Assembly: GCA_023230795.1 (NCBI GenBank)
Contig: JALNWR010000095.1
Coordinates: 1 to 9,979 of the forward strand
Reading direction: 5' to 3'
Origin: Candidatus Cloacimonadota bacterium
Lineage (GTDB): Bacteria; Cloacimonadota; Cloacimonadia; Cloacimonadales; Cloacimonadaceae
Length of the DNA stretch: 9,979 nucleotides
Positions 1 through 5,748 of the stretch are shown here, in pieces; positions within the stretch are counted from its first letter, which is position 1, and every line of letters begins with the position of its first letter. Made by a program: the position numbers and the translations under genes. The notes beneath the pieces are model-generated. The model was not told where the DNA came from. It saw nothing but the letters and a program-made list of their open reading frames with translations, and did not search any database.

Positions 1-544
1 GGCTGAATTTGTAACGGAAATCTCCGAAAGACAAAGAAGAGGACAGCCTTTGTGAATTTACCAGATTGCGGGAGAGATTGCTTTCCAGGCTGAGAATATG
101 ATCCTGCTTTTTACTGATCAGATTTACCACTCCGCCCATGGTTCCTGCGCCATAGAGACTGGAGGCGGGGCCTTTCACGATGCGGATTTCGGCAATATCA
201 TCGATAAGGATTTTGGAGATATCCACATTGCCCCAATAGCCACTATTCAGCGGTCTGCCGTCTATCATCACCAGGACTTCATTTTTACGGAAACCGCGGA
301 TTCTGAGGTTGCTTTCGTCCCTTGTGCCATAGGTAACGCTGAGTCCAGGGCTTGCTGATAAGGCTTCGGATATGGGGATGGTATTTTCGGGCAGCCTGAT
401 GCTTCCCACTCTGCCGATGCTGGCTTGAGGGCTCTCGGCTACCACTCTCACCGGATGCAGGTGATACTGCTTCAGAGAATCCGCTGGATTGGCAAAAATC
501 AGCGTGGAGATAAACCCCACGCTGATCAGGATTAATTTCTTCAA
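1..544 (-). CDS. TonB-dependent outer-membrane receptor, N-terminal part (signal peptide and plug domain)
   Basis: Outer-membrane receptor that would import a scarce ligand (siderophore, heme, cobalamin or similar) using TonB energy; the ligand cannot be told. The gene runs off the left edge, so only about 181 N-terminal residues are seen and the beta-barrel is missing. The start is a TTG at 544-542 giving MKKLILISVGFISTLIFA, a typical signal peptide. In-frame TAA/TAG stops lie about 30 bases upstream and no other start codon intervenes. After the signal comes a complete plug domain with family hallmarks: ISEALSASPGLSV, the LRIRGF motif, VLVMIDGRPLNSGYWG, then IAEIRIVKGPASSLYGAGTMGGVVNLI. The TTG overlaps the TGA stop of the upstream lipoprotein gene as TTGA, indicating translational coupling. 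No TonB box was identified with confidence. The family call is secure; substrate is unknown. Confidence 0.93.
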   Translation of the reverse strand, partial: MKKLILISVGFISTLIFANPADSLKQYHLHPVRVVAESPQASIGRVGSIRLPENTIPISEALSASPGLSVTYGTRDESNLRIRGFRKNEVLVMIDGRPLNSGYWGNVDISKILIDDIAEIRIVKGPASSLYGAGTMGGVVNLISKKQDHILSLESNLSRNLVNSQRLSSSLSFGDFRYKFS

Positions 545-1353
545 TAATCTGTAAGGACGGTGGAATGGAAGCTATTAAAGTGCTCTGGGAAAGTAATCTC
601 CAGATCAGCTTTGTCGCTTGCTGCATTACCATGAGGGCCGATGCCATTTTTGGCAGCCATATTCACTTGCATGGTAGCGATGTACTTGAATTTCTTCATG
701 CCACCTTCCATGCTGTCATTAAAGGAAGGGAAGGTGGTGCGTTCGCTATCCAGCAGGTAGTAGCCATCGGCGATCATCTCAGCTTCATAGGTTTTGTTAT
801 AGCCATCCACAGCAAAGAGAGTTACTGTGCTGTAGCCATCATAACCTTGCAGAAGATCAATTAGCTTGATAGCCTCTTCCTCTTCTCCAGACCAGTTTGT
901 AACCGTGTAAGCAGTAAGCGCCCCCAATTCCTGAGGCACGCTTATCCTTACAGTATCTCGAACTCCGATCTGACGATATAGCCGGATCTTATCCGCATTC
1001 TTCACCCTAAAGGCTCCGGGGATGGTGTCATCGGAGAACCAGGTGCGTTTGTTATCTGTAGGAACGATATAGCCAGCTTTAAAAGTATCCCACAAAAGGT
1101 CGTATCCGGCATTTACGGACTCGCGGGGAGACCAACCATCACTGCCTACTATTTCATAAGCATACAAACTGCGATAATCGGTATCTTCATCATCTGCAGG
1201 ATTTGTGATCTGGATAGCATCTTCGATAGTAACAAATTGATCCAGGGAGTAGCCCAGGATATCGATCTGGGTGCCATTGTCATCGTCATCACTGCAAGCA
1301 GTGAAACCAAGCAACATGGCGAGTGCCACGAGCAGAACTAAGTAGTTTTTCAA
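541..1353 (-). CDS. Predicted surface or periplasmic lipoprotein with two repeated domains, partner of the TonB receptor
   Basis: A 270-residue lipoprotein of unrecognised family. Residues 1-20 form a signal peptide ending in LGFTAC, a lipobox with the lipidated Cys at about position 20, followed by an acidic SDDDDNG linker. The mature part seems to hold two related modules. The first, about residues 50-125, includes YRSLYAYEIVGSDGW and KIRLYRQI. The second, about 170-235, includes YSTVTLFAVDGYNKTYEAEM and KKFKYIATMQV. The acidic residues after the Cys resemble lipoprotein export signals known in Bacteroidota-like bacteria, so surface exposure is possible. The start is a TTG at 1353-1351, with a strong AAGGAGG Shine-Dalgarno 10 bases upstream. 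The receptor gene follows with a 4-base TTGA overlap, so this is probably an accessory ligand-binding lipoprotein of that transporter. That role is inferred from context. Confidence 0.85.
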   Translation of the reverse strand: MKNYLVLLVALAMLLGFTACSDDDDNGTQIDILGYSLDQFVTIEDAIQITNPADDEDTDYRSLYAYEIVGSDGWSPRESVNAGYDLLWDTFKAGYIVPTDNKRTWFSDDTIPGAFRVKNADKIRLYRQIGVRDTVRISVPQELGALTAYTVTNWSGEEEEAIKLIDLLQGYDGYSTVTLFAVDGYNKTYEAEMIADGYYLLDSERTTFPSFNDSMEGGMKKFKYIATMQVNMAAKNGIGPHGNAASDKADLEITFPEHFNSFHSTVLTDY

Positions 1354-1497
1354 GGTACTAAAACCTCCTTAATATTTTTGGAGGCAGACGGAAATATTCC
1401 GCAAGCCTTTCCAATGGGGAGGCATGGCCGTTTCCCGCCACACCCTATCGGTATTTACGCATGCCTGAAGAAGGTTTAGCTATAAATACTCGGCTTA
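1354..1497 (-). promoter_or_regulatory. Structured 5' leader of the lipoprotein/TonB-receptor operon, candidate cis-regulatory RNA
   Basis: About 140 bases lie between the predicted promoter and the TTG start. Read on the minus strand there are several stems. GTATTTA (1489-1483) pairs with TAAATAC (1457-1451). GTGTGGC (1443-1437) pairs with GCCATGC (1428-1422), using two G-U pairs. A hairpin at 1408-1382 has arms AGGC/GCCT and CGGAA/TTCCG and a symmetric internal loop. The Shine-Dalgarno AAGGAGG (1370-1364) can pair with CCTCC at 1384-1380, and that CCTCC overlaps the right arm of the 1408-1382 hairpin, so the two folds exclude each other. A second CCTCC is at 1422-1418, and GGCATG (1465-1460) can alternatively pair with CATGCC (1426-1421). 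I could not match it to a named riboswitch class. Confidence 0.5.
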
Positions 1498-1503
1498 GAA
1501 AAA

Positions 1504-1532
1504 CCAAATCGTAGAATCGCTAAAAATGTCAA
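1504..1532 (-). promoter_or_regulatory. Predicted sigma-70-type promoter for the lipoprotein/TonB-receptor operon
   Basis: On the minus strand a perfect TTGACA -35 box lies at 1532-1527. The -10 region 17 bases further (about 1509-1504, ATTTGG) is only weakly AT-rich and does not match TATAAT well. Transcription would start near 1497, just ahead of the structured leader. The call rests mainly on the -35 box, which also appears before the other two transcription units of the window. Confidence 0.4.
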
Positions 1533-1620
1533 GTATATCCTGCGTAATCTATGCAATAACTATCATATCCTGGAATGAAGAAGATAAATAATCCCGCCAT
1601 AATATGCTTTCCAAACGAGT

Positions 1621-1701
1621 TCCATCGGGGCGGCATTTTAGATACTAATCTTCAGCTGCACAATGAATTGAGCCCGATCGGGACGGCATGATTGATAGCA
1701 A
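1621..1701 (+). repeat. Dispersed intergenic repeat with GGGACGGCAT core, copy A (about 1.5 units)
   Basis: A partial unit (1621-1649, containing CGGGGCGGCATTTTAGATACTAAT) is followed by a full unit (1650-1701) with CAGCTGCACAATG, GAGCCCGATCGGGACGGCAT and GATAGCAA. The same blocks recur at 4765-4879. The core can form a short hairpin (CCCGATCGGG is a perfect palindrome). The stretch after the unit, CCGAaCAGaCCATtATgAGA, also resembles the region after the second locus. There is no open reading frame and no transposase. The rest of the gene-free stretch 1354-1848 holds the leader, two promoters and otherwise nothing I can assign. Confidence 0.75.
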
Positions 1702-1761
1702 GCCCCGAACAGACCATTATGAGAATATTGAGATAAAAAGGAATGCTCCGGCTATTTCAGC

Positions 1762-1789
1762 TTGACAGATATAAAGGATATTCTAATAT
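1762..1789 (+). promoter_or_regulatory. Predicted promoter for the 1849-4123 gene pair
   Basis: Perfect TTGACA at 1762-1767, 16 bases, then TAATAT at 1784-1789, which matches the -10 consensus at 4 of 6 positions. The predicted start near 1796 leaves a roughly 50-base leader before the ATG at 1849, with TTAAGGAG as the Shine-Dalgarno. Confidence 0.55.
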
Positions 1790-1848
1790 TGCTTCTACTT
1801 TGTTATCTCTTTCCCAAAATATGAGAAACTTAATTTAAGGAGACCCTT

Positions 1849-3021
1849 ATGAAGCCCTCAAGATGCCTCTTATTCCTGCTACTACTGGGATTACTGCTAC
1901 CTGTGCATGGTCGGTTTTTCATCAGCTCTGATCCATCCGGCATCAGCCACGCTTACAGTAGAAATACCTTTGGCACAGTTGATATCTGGAACAAGACCCC
2001 CTTCACCGCTTATTCGAATCCCGCGGTAATGGCCTTTCATAACGGCTTTTCCTGGGCCAAATCCAAGGATACATGGGAAACCCTGGATAGTGATTCCAAG
2101 GTGAGCTTCAATGCATCTATGCTCAGTTATGCTCAAAATGGCCTGGCTATTTACATCCCGGCTCCAAACAGCAAAGGCCAGTTTGGTATCACCATGGACC
2201 TTGGAGATAAGGAAATCACCGATTCCTCCGGGCAGACAGCAGGCAGTTACAAAGCCAAAGATAAGGCCCAAGCTTATGGCATGGCCATCAATCCCCTTGA
2301 GCTATATCGCATGTTCAAGGCCTATGACAATCAGATTCTCAATAGCATTGATCTGGCTCTGGGCACTCAGCTTAACCTGATTGAGGTGAACTACCCCTTT
2401 GAAGCCGGAACTAAAGACATCAAAGGCAATAGCGTAAACATCGGTGCAATCGGCAGCGTGAATCATACCTTTGGTAAGATCCTGAAACTGGAAGGGGTTT
2501 GCGGCTATTCCCACTTAAACGTCGGCAAAAGTGAGCTCAAATATCCGGATAATAATGCTGTGCCGCTTGATCGCTGGCAAAGCGTGGGATTTGCCTTTTC
2601 CGGAACCCTTAAAGCAGAAAAGTTCACAAAAAATCTGCCTTTTAAACATATAATCTGGTTTGATGATGCCCTGGCTCTGCGCTATTTTTCTGCTCAGATG
2701 AAAGCGCTCGATTCTCAAAACCCGGACTATGACTCTTACGGTTATGAGATTTGGCTCTTTGATACCTTCTTTCTTAGAGGTTCCCACACATATTACGAAG
2801 ATACCAATGAATTTATTCATCCCAGCGGCTTGGGCTTAAACTACGGCGTTGGCATCAAGCTGCATTACAAAAACATCTTAGCTTTTTACTATAATAATTG
2901 GACCTCACCTTTCAGGGGATTTTCCTGGGTTTGGGGTTCGGAGCCCCCAGAAAAGCCATATAAATCGGATGACATGGGCATCAACATCGACTTCATGGAA
3001 CTAATTAAGCTTTTCAGATAA
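1849..3021 (+). CDS. Secreted, probable outer-membrane beta-barrel protein of unknown function
   Basis: A 390-residue protein with a clear signal peptide: MKPSR, then a Leu-rich core, with probable cleavage after PVHG near residue 21. The mature chain opens with FISSDPSGISHAYSRNTFG and then YSNPAVMAFHNGFSW. The F/Y-x-NPA pattern near the mature N-terminus is seen in FadL/PorV-like outer-membrane barrels. Later residues alternate polar and aromatic with many Gly, Tyr and Trp (for example YGYEIWLFDTFFLRGS and ILAFYYNNWTSPF), as expected of amphipathic strands, and there are no transmembrane helices. It ends with FMELIKLFR. AAGGAG 8 bases before the ATG supports the start. The next gene begins 40 bases later on the same strand, so both are probably cotranscribed from the promoter at 1762. 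I do not recognise a specific family, and barrel topology is inferred by eye. Confidence 0.75.
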   Translation: MKPSRCLLFLLLLGLLLPVHGRFFISSDPSGISHAYSRNTFGTVDIWNKTPFTAYSNPAVMAFHNGFSWAKSKDTWETLDSDSKVSFNASMLSYAQNGLAIYIPAPNSKGQFGITMDLGDKEITDSSGQTAGSYKAKDKAQAYGMAINPLELYRMFKAYDNQILNSIDLALGTQLNLIEVNYPFEAGTKDIKGNSVNIGAIGSVNHTFGKILKLEGVCGYSHLNVGKSELKYPDNNAVPLDRWQSVGFAFSGTLKAEKFTKNLPFKHIIWFDDALALRYFSAQMKALDSQNPDYDSYGYEIWLFDTFFLRGSHTYYEDTNEFIHPSGLGLNYGVGIKLHYKNILAFYYNNWTSPFRGFSWVWGSEPPEKPYKSDDMGINIDFMELIKLFR

Positions 3022-3061
3022 ATCCTAAGCGGAAGCCAATGCATAATAAAATAGGAGAAAG

Positions 3062-4123
3062 ATGAAAGAGATACTGCTTAACTACCTTGCAGAGCATCCT
3101 AACAGATCCGAGGACTATGTGCTGTCCAAGTTTATAGAGCACGACATTGTCCTTTTGGGCGAAATGCACTATGTGAAGCAGCAATTGGAGCTGTATCACC
3201 GTCTCATCCCCAAACTTGGCGAAAAGGGAATCCGCGTCATCGCCTATGAATTTGCCAGAAGGGAAGATCAGGCTCTGCTGGATGGCTTGCTGGGCAAATC
3301 GTTCTTTGATGAAAGCCTGGCTAAAACGATCATGATCAAGCAAGAATCTCTATTTGGATACCACGAGTACATGGATGTATTCAAGCTGGTCTGGCAAGCC
3401 AATCAAGAGCTCTCGCAGGAGCGGAAAATCCGCATTATCGGACTGAATGATTCTATAAACTGGCCTCTTTACAATCAGATTTGCAATACCACAGGTAGAA
3501 AGCCAAATCCTGAGGAAATCCGCGAGATTTGGAAGGGCTGCAATGAACTGCACTGGAAGGAAGTTATCGATGCCCAATATACCGCCGGCCACACAAAAAT
3601 CCTGGCCATCATGGGTTCGCATCACGCTTTTACTCACTACCGGGAACCGGATTCCAAAATTATAGATGGCCGCAAGAGCTTCAATGGCTTCCCGATAGTC
3701 AGATTCGGCAATTATCTGCACGAAGCTTATGGCAATAAGGTCTTCAATATCTGTTTTCACGATCCCTGGGAAAGCCAGATTGTGGTAGAAGGCAGTATCG
3801 CTCCCGCAAAAGGAATCATCGAGCAAAGCCTCTATCCCCGCTATCACGAAATCGGCTTTGACCTGATCGGAAGCCCGTTTGGAGAGCTGCCGGACGACAG
3901 CATTTATGCCCTGGGATATCAGGACTTCCGCTTGAAAGACATCTTCAACGGCATGATCTATACAGGCAGATTGCAGGATTTGAAGCACGTAACCCCGATC
4001 AAGGATTTTATCGATGAAAGCAATATCGATTTGTTTAGAAACTACAACGCCTATAATGGTGAAGCGGGATTGAGCATAGCGCAAATCAATGCCTTGATCT
4101 GCGAGGATATTGATCTCATATAG
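3062..4123 (+). CDS. EreA/ChaN-like superfamily protein (putative metal-dependent hydrolase or heme-binding fold), cytoplasmic
   Basis: A 353-residue protein without signal peptide or membrane segment. Residues 29-36, IVLLGEMH, fit the GExH motif (Glu34, His36) that opens the EreA/ChaN-like fold (erythromycin-esterase, ChaN heme-uptake and Tiki relatives). It is followed by YEF at about 62-64 (Glu63), IIGLNDS at about 125-131 and ILAIMGSHHAFTHY at about 180-193 with adjacent His187-His188, matching the family's later Gly-x-His region. In this superfamily these Glu and His residues form the active or ligand site. Actual substrate is unknown, and macrolide resistance should not be assumed. ATAGGAGAAAG just before the ATG is a good ribosome site. 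The last third (about 235-353) has no recognised motif. It follows the barrel-like gene by 40 bases, so the two may act in one uptake or surface process. Confidence 0.7.
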   Translation: MKEILLNYLAEHPNRSEDYVLSKFIEHDIVLLGEMHYVKQQLELYHRLIPKLGEKGIRVIAYEFARREDQALLDGLLGKSFFDESLAKTIMIKQESLFGYHEYMDVFKLVWQANQELSQERKIRIIGLNDSINWPLYNQICNTTGRKPNPEEIREIWKGCNELHWKEVIDAQYTAGHTKILAIMGSHHAFTHYREPDSKIIDGRKSFNGFPIVRFGNYLHEAYGNKVFNICFHDPWESQIVVEGSIAPAKGIIEQSLYPRYHEIGFDLIGSPFGELPDDSIYALGYQDFRLKDIFNGMIYTGRLQDLKHVTPIKDFIDESNIDLFRNYNAYNGEAGLSIAQINALICEDIDLI

Positions 4124-4128
4124 CTGCC

Positions 4129-4199
4129 GTTAGAAGTTTACATGAAAGATGAATGGAGTTCACATCCCTTTTCCATCATTACAGCCTGCAGTTTCTAAC
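4129..4199 (+). other. Gene-free stretch after 4123 with weak inverted repeat
   Basis: GTTAGAA (4129-4135) is complementary to TTCTAAC (4193-4199), a long-range 7-base inverted repeat directly after the stop at 4123. TTTACATGAAA at 4137-4147 recurs at the start of both 161-nt repeats (4230 and 4449). No convincing rho-independent terminator or gene is seen. Confidence 0.3.
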
Positions 4200-4229
4200 T
4201 GTCAAGCTTAGGATTCAATAAAAATGGAG

Positions 4230-4390
4230 TTTACATGAAAACTGTTCAGAGGACATAAAACATCCCTGTGACGGGTAGAGCTGCTGGATAGCAGGCGTCT
4301 CGCCTGCTGTGCACTCGACGTGCTCATTTTTCAAGGCCTACGGCCTTGCTGGATGCGAGACGCATCCAATCCAGCAGACAGGGTATTTCA
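4230..4390 (+). repeat. 161-nt structured direct repeat, copy 1
   Basis: Near-identical to 4449-4610. By hand alignment the copies differ by five substitutions and one A in an A-run. Each copy folds into a multi-branch structure: an outer stem CTGCTGGAT (4281-4289) with ATCCAGCAG (4369-4377) closes three strong hairpins. These are AGCAGGCG-TCT-CGCCTGCT (4290-4308), CAAGGCC-TAC-GGCCTTG (4332-4348) and GGATGCG-AGA-CGCATCC (4351-4367), with a small GCAC/GTGC stem at 4311-4323 between them. It has no coding content. It could be a dispersed palindromic element or a small structured RNA; orientation of any transcription is unknown. Confidence 0.9.
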
Positions 4391-4405
4391 GCGAAGCTTA
4401 ACAAA

Positions 4406-4436
4406 TCAGGCTTTCATCGTCGGTGGCGAAAGCTGA
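4406..4436 (+). other. Hairpin in the spacer between the two 161-nt repeats
   Basis: TCA-G-GCTTTC (4406-4415) can pair with GAAAGC-TGA (4428-4436), nine pairs with one bulged G. It lies in the 58-base spacer that separates the two structured repeats and is not itself duplicated. Confidence 0.4.
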
Positions 4437-4448
4437 CTTTCAGTAAGA

Positions 4449-4610
4449 TTTACATGAAAAACTGTTCAGAGGACATAAAACATCCCCCTGACGGGTAGAG
4501 CTGCTGGATAGCAGGCGTCTCGCCTGCTGTGCACTGGACGTGCTCATTTTTCAAGGCCTGCGGCCTTGCTGGATGCGAGACGCATCCAATCCAGCAGACA
4601 GGCTATTTCA
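4449..4610 (+). repeat. 161-nt structured direct repeat, copy 2
   Basis: Same architecture as 4230-4390, with outer arms at 4501-4509 and 4589-4597. All differences from copy 1 lie outside the paired arms: the A-run near the start, the CTGTG/CCCTG change before ACGGG, the loop base in GCACT(C/G)GACGTGC, the hairpin loop TAC/TGC, and one base after the outer stem. The arms are unchanged. This is consistent with recent duplication, or with selection on structure. Confidence 0.9.
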
Positions 4611-4664
4611 TATATTCTTCTGCTTTATAGAACGCTTAGGGTTTTACGTGGAGTCTGGCTTTGG

Positions 4665-4710
4665 CTGGGGAACTCCGATTCCCTGACCGAATCCGAGTTC
4701 GGCGCCCCAG
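4665..4710 (+). other. Strong isolated hairpin, possible structured RNA or element end
   Basis: CTGGGG-AACTC-C-GATTC (4665-4681) pairs with GAATC-C-GAGTT (4688-4699) and CCCCAG (4705-4710) around the loop CCTGACC. That makes 16 pairs with one C-C mismatch and one 5-base bulge. No T-run follows, so it is not a standard terminator. The flanks (4611-4764) show no credible gene. Confidence 0.55.
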
Positions 4711-4764
4711 GCAGCTCAGCCGCAGGTGAGCCCGGCACTGAAGATTTGTCACAGCTCTGCCCAG

Positions 4765-4879
4765 TTAGATACTAATCGACAGCTACATAATGGTTTGAGT
4801 CCCGGGACGGCATTTCAGATAGCAACCTGCAGCTACACAAGGTTATAGAGTCCTGTAGGGACGGCATTTCAGATAGCAA
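4765..4879 (+). repeat. Dispersed intergenic repeat with GGGACGGCAT core, copy B (tandem units)
   Basis: After a partial lead-in TTAGATACTAAT there are two consecutive units, about 4777-4825 (49 nt) and 4826-4879 (54 nt). Each has CAGCTACA(T/C)AA, then GAGTCC...GGGACGGCATTTCAGATAGCAA. In the second unit GAGTCC-TGTA-GGGAC is a short hairpin; in the first the loop has collapsed to GTCCCGGGAC. The family is the same as at 1621-1701. It ends about 62 bases before the TTGACA of the downstream operon. Confidence 0.85.
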
Positions 4880-4941
4880 ACACCGACCAGTCCATAATCA
4901 GACTCTCGTAAAATGGGGGAATGCCTGAATGACGAAAAACC

Positions 4942-4970
4942 TTGACAGGATTTGGGCTATTACTTGTTTT
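4942..4970 (+). promoter_or_regulatory. Predicted promoter of the four-gene BREX-related operon
   Basis: A perfect TTGACA lies at 4942-4947. The -10 region is poor: TGTTTT at 4965-4970 with 17-base spacing. Transcription would start near 4977, only about 17 bases before the ATG at 4994. A weak -10 box fits a gene set kept low or needing an activator, but that is speculation. Confidence 0.4.
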
Positions 4971-4993
4971 GCAAAAAAGCCTTGGGAGTAAAT

Positions 4994-5746
4994 ATGCTGA
5001 AATCTAAAGAAATGCAGAAACTACATGCCAGTTACACTGCGCTACTAAACTCTTTCAAAAATCATAATATCGAGATTGCTCAAAAATCCATCGCCGCTAT
5101 CCATGCTTTGCAAGATGGCTTTTGGGACAATGTAAATGACTATCTAAAGACGGCTATTCCTGAGCTTGAAGACCTGCAAGGCCAATATGCCAGCAATGAT
5201 AGCTATCTGCAGGATTTGCTAACTGCTTTGACAGACAAAGGAATCAATCCGGATGTGGTGGATAACACGCTCTTGATCGGCCCCATGGAAATCGTGATCA
5301 ATGTGGAAGATTACCACATCCAGCTCAATATCGGCCGCAAAAAGAAACGCATTAGCGATTTGGAACTGAATAAAGTGACCAAGATGCTGGAGCAGACCTA
5401 CAAAAAACTGAATTACTCTTTCAATGTAAGTGGTTTCTTCAAACGCCTCTTGCGCGCTTATGGATATGCCAATGCCAAAAAATATGCCTGCCACGAAACC
5501 AAATACGGTTATGCGGTGAGTCTGAAGGATATGTTTGATCTTTTCACCATCGCTGTAGGCTCCTCGGATTATAAGATCGAAAACTTTCTGTGGGATTTGG
5601 GACGTCTGATTGATACCCCGGAATCCTTTGCTCCCTATAGCATCGAATATGGATTTAGCCGCGATGTGCGTAAAATGTATATCATCAAAACCCCCTCCGG
5701 CGACACTATGAAAGCCTCCACCCTCACCATCCACAAAGAGGGATAA
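4994..5746 (+). CDS. Unrecognised 250-residue protein, first gene of the BREX-related ATPase operon
   Basis: I do not recognise the family. Residues 1-75 look helical and charged (MLKSKEMQKLHASYTALL, then ALQDGFWDNVNDYLKTAIPEL), possibly a coiled-coil or bundle. About 84-115 looks like beta strands (NTLLIGPMEIVINV, HIQLNIG) followed by basic RKKKRI. The remainder is mixed, with SGFFKRLLRAYGYANAKKY and a C-terminal strand-rich part (SIEYGFSRDVRKMYIIKTPS). There is no signal peptide, membrane helix or obvious catalytic motif. An earlier in-frame ATG at 4952 would add 14 residues, but it lies inside the predicted promoter; GGGAG at 4984-4988 supports 4994. The stop is 2 bases before the next ATG, so it is tightly coupled to the ATPase genes. 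Likely roles are a nucleic-acid-binding, sensor or adaptor subunit; this is inference from position and basic patches. Confidence 0.85.
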   Translation: MLKSKEMQKLHASYTALLNSFKNHNIEIAQKSIAAIHALQDGFWDNVNDYLKTAIPELEDLQGQYASNDSYLQDLLTALTDKGINPDVVDNTLLIGPMEIVINVEDYHIQLNIGRKKKRISDLELNKVTKMLEQTYKKLNYSFNVSGFFKRLLRAYGYANAKKYACHETKYGYAVSLKDMFDLFTIAVGSSDYKIENFLWDLGRLIDTPESFAPYSIEYGFSRDVRKMYIIKTPSGDTMKASTLTIHKEG

Positions 5747-5748
5747 CG

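Noticed and set aside
1382..1490. Cobalamin riboswitch
   Set aside because: Both strands have fragments reminiscent of it (CCCGCCAC on plus, CGGAATA...CTGCC on minus), but the B12-box GCCACTG and the GGTGAAAATCC-type core are missing, so I only call an unassigned structured leader.
3350..4084. Minus-strand open frame of 244 codons opposite the EreA/ChaN-like gene
   Set aside because: Antisense shadow of a gene with recognisable GExH and GSHH motifs; no recognisable domain of its own.
4566..4775. Plus-strand open reading frame of 69 codons
   Set aside because: It starts inside the second structured repeat and crosses the isolated hairpin; no ribosome site and low-complexity translation.
4765..4879. 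CRISPR array
   Set aside because: Only two units of about 50 bases, unit length varies, there are no unique spacers between identical repeats and no cas gene.
4952..4993. Upstream ATG for the first operon gene
   Set aside because: It lies between the -35 and -10 boxes of the predicted promoter and has no Shine-Dalgarno; the ATG at 4994 does.
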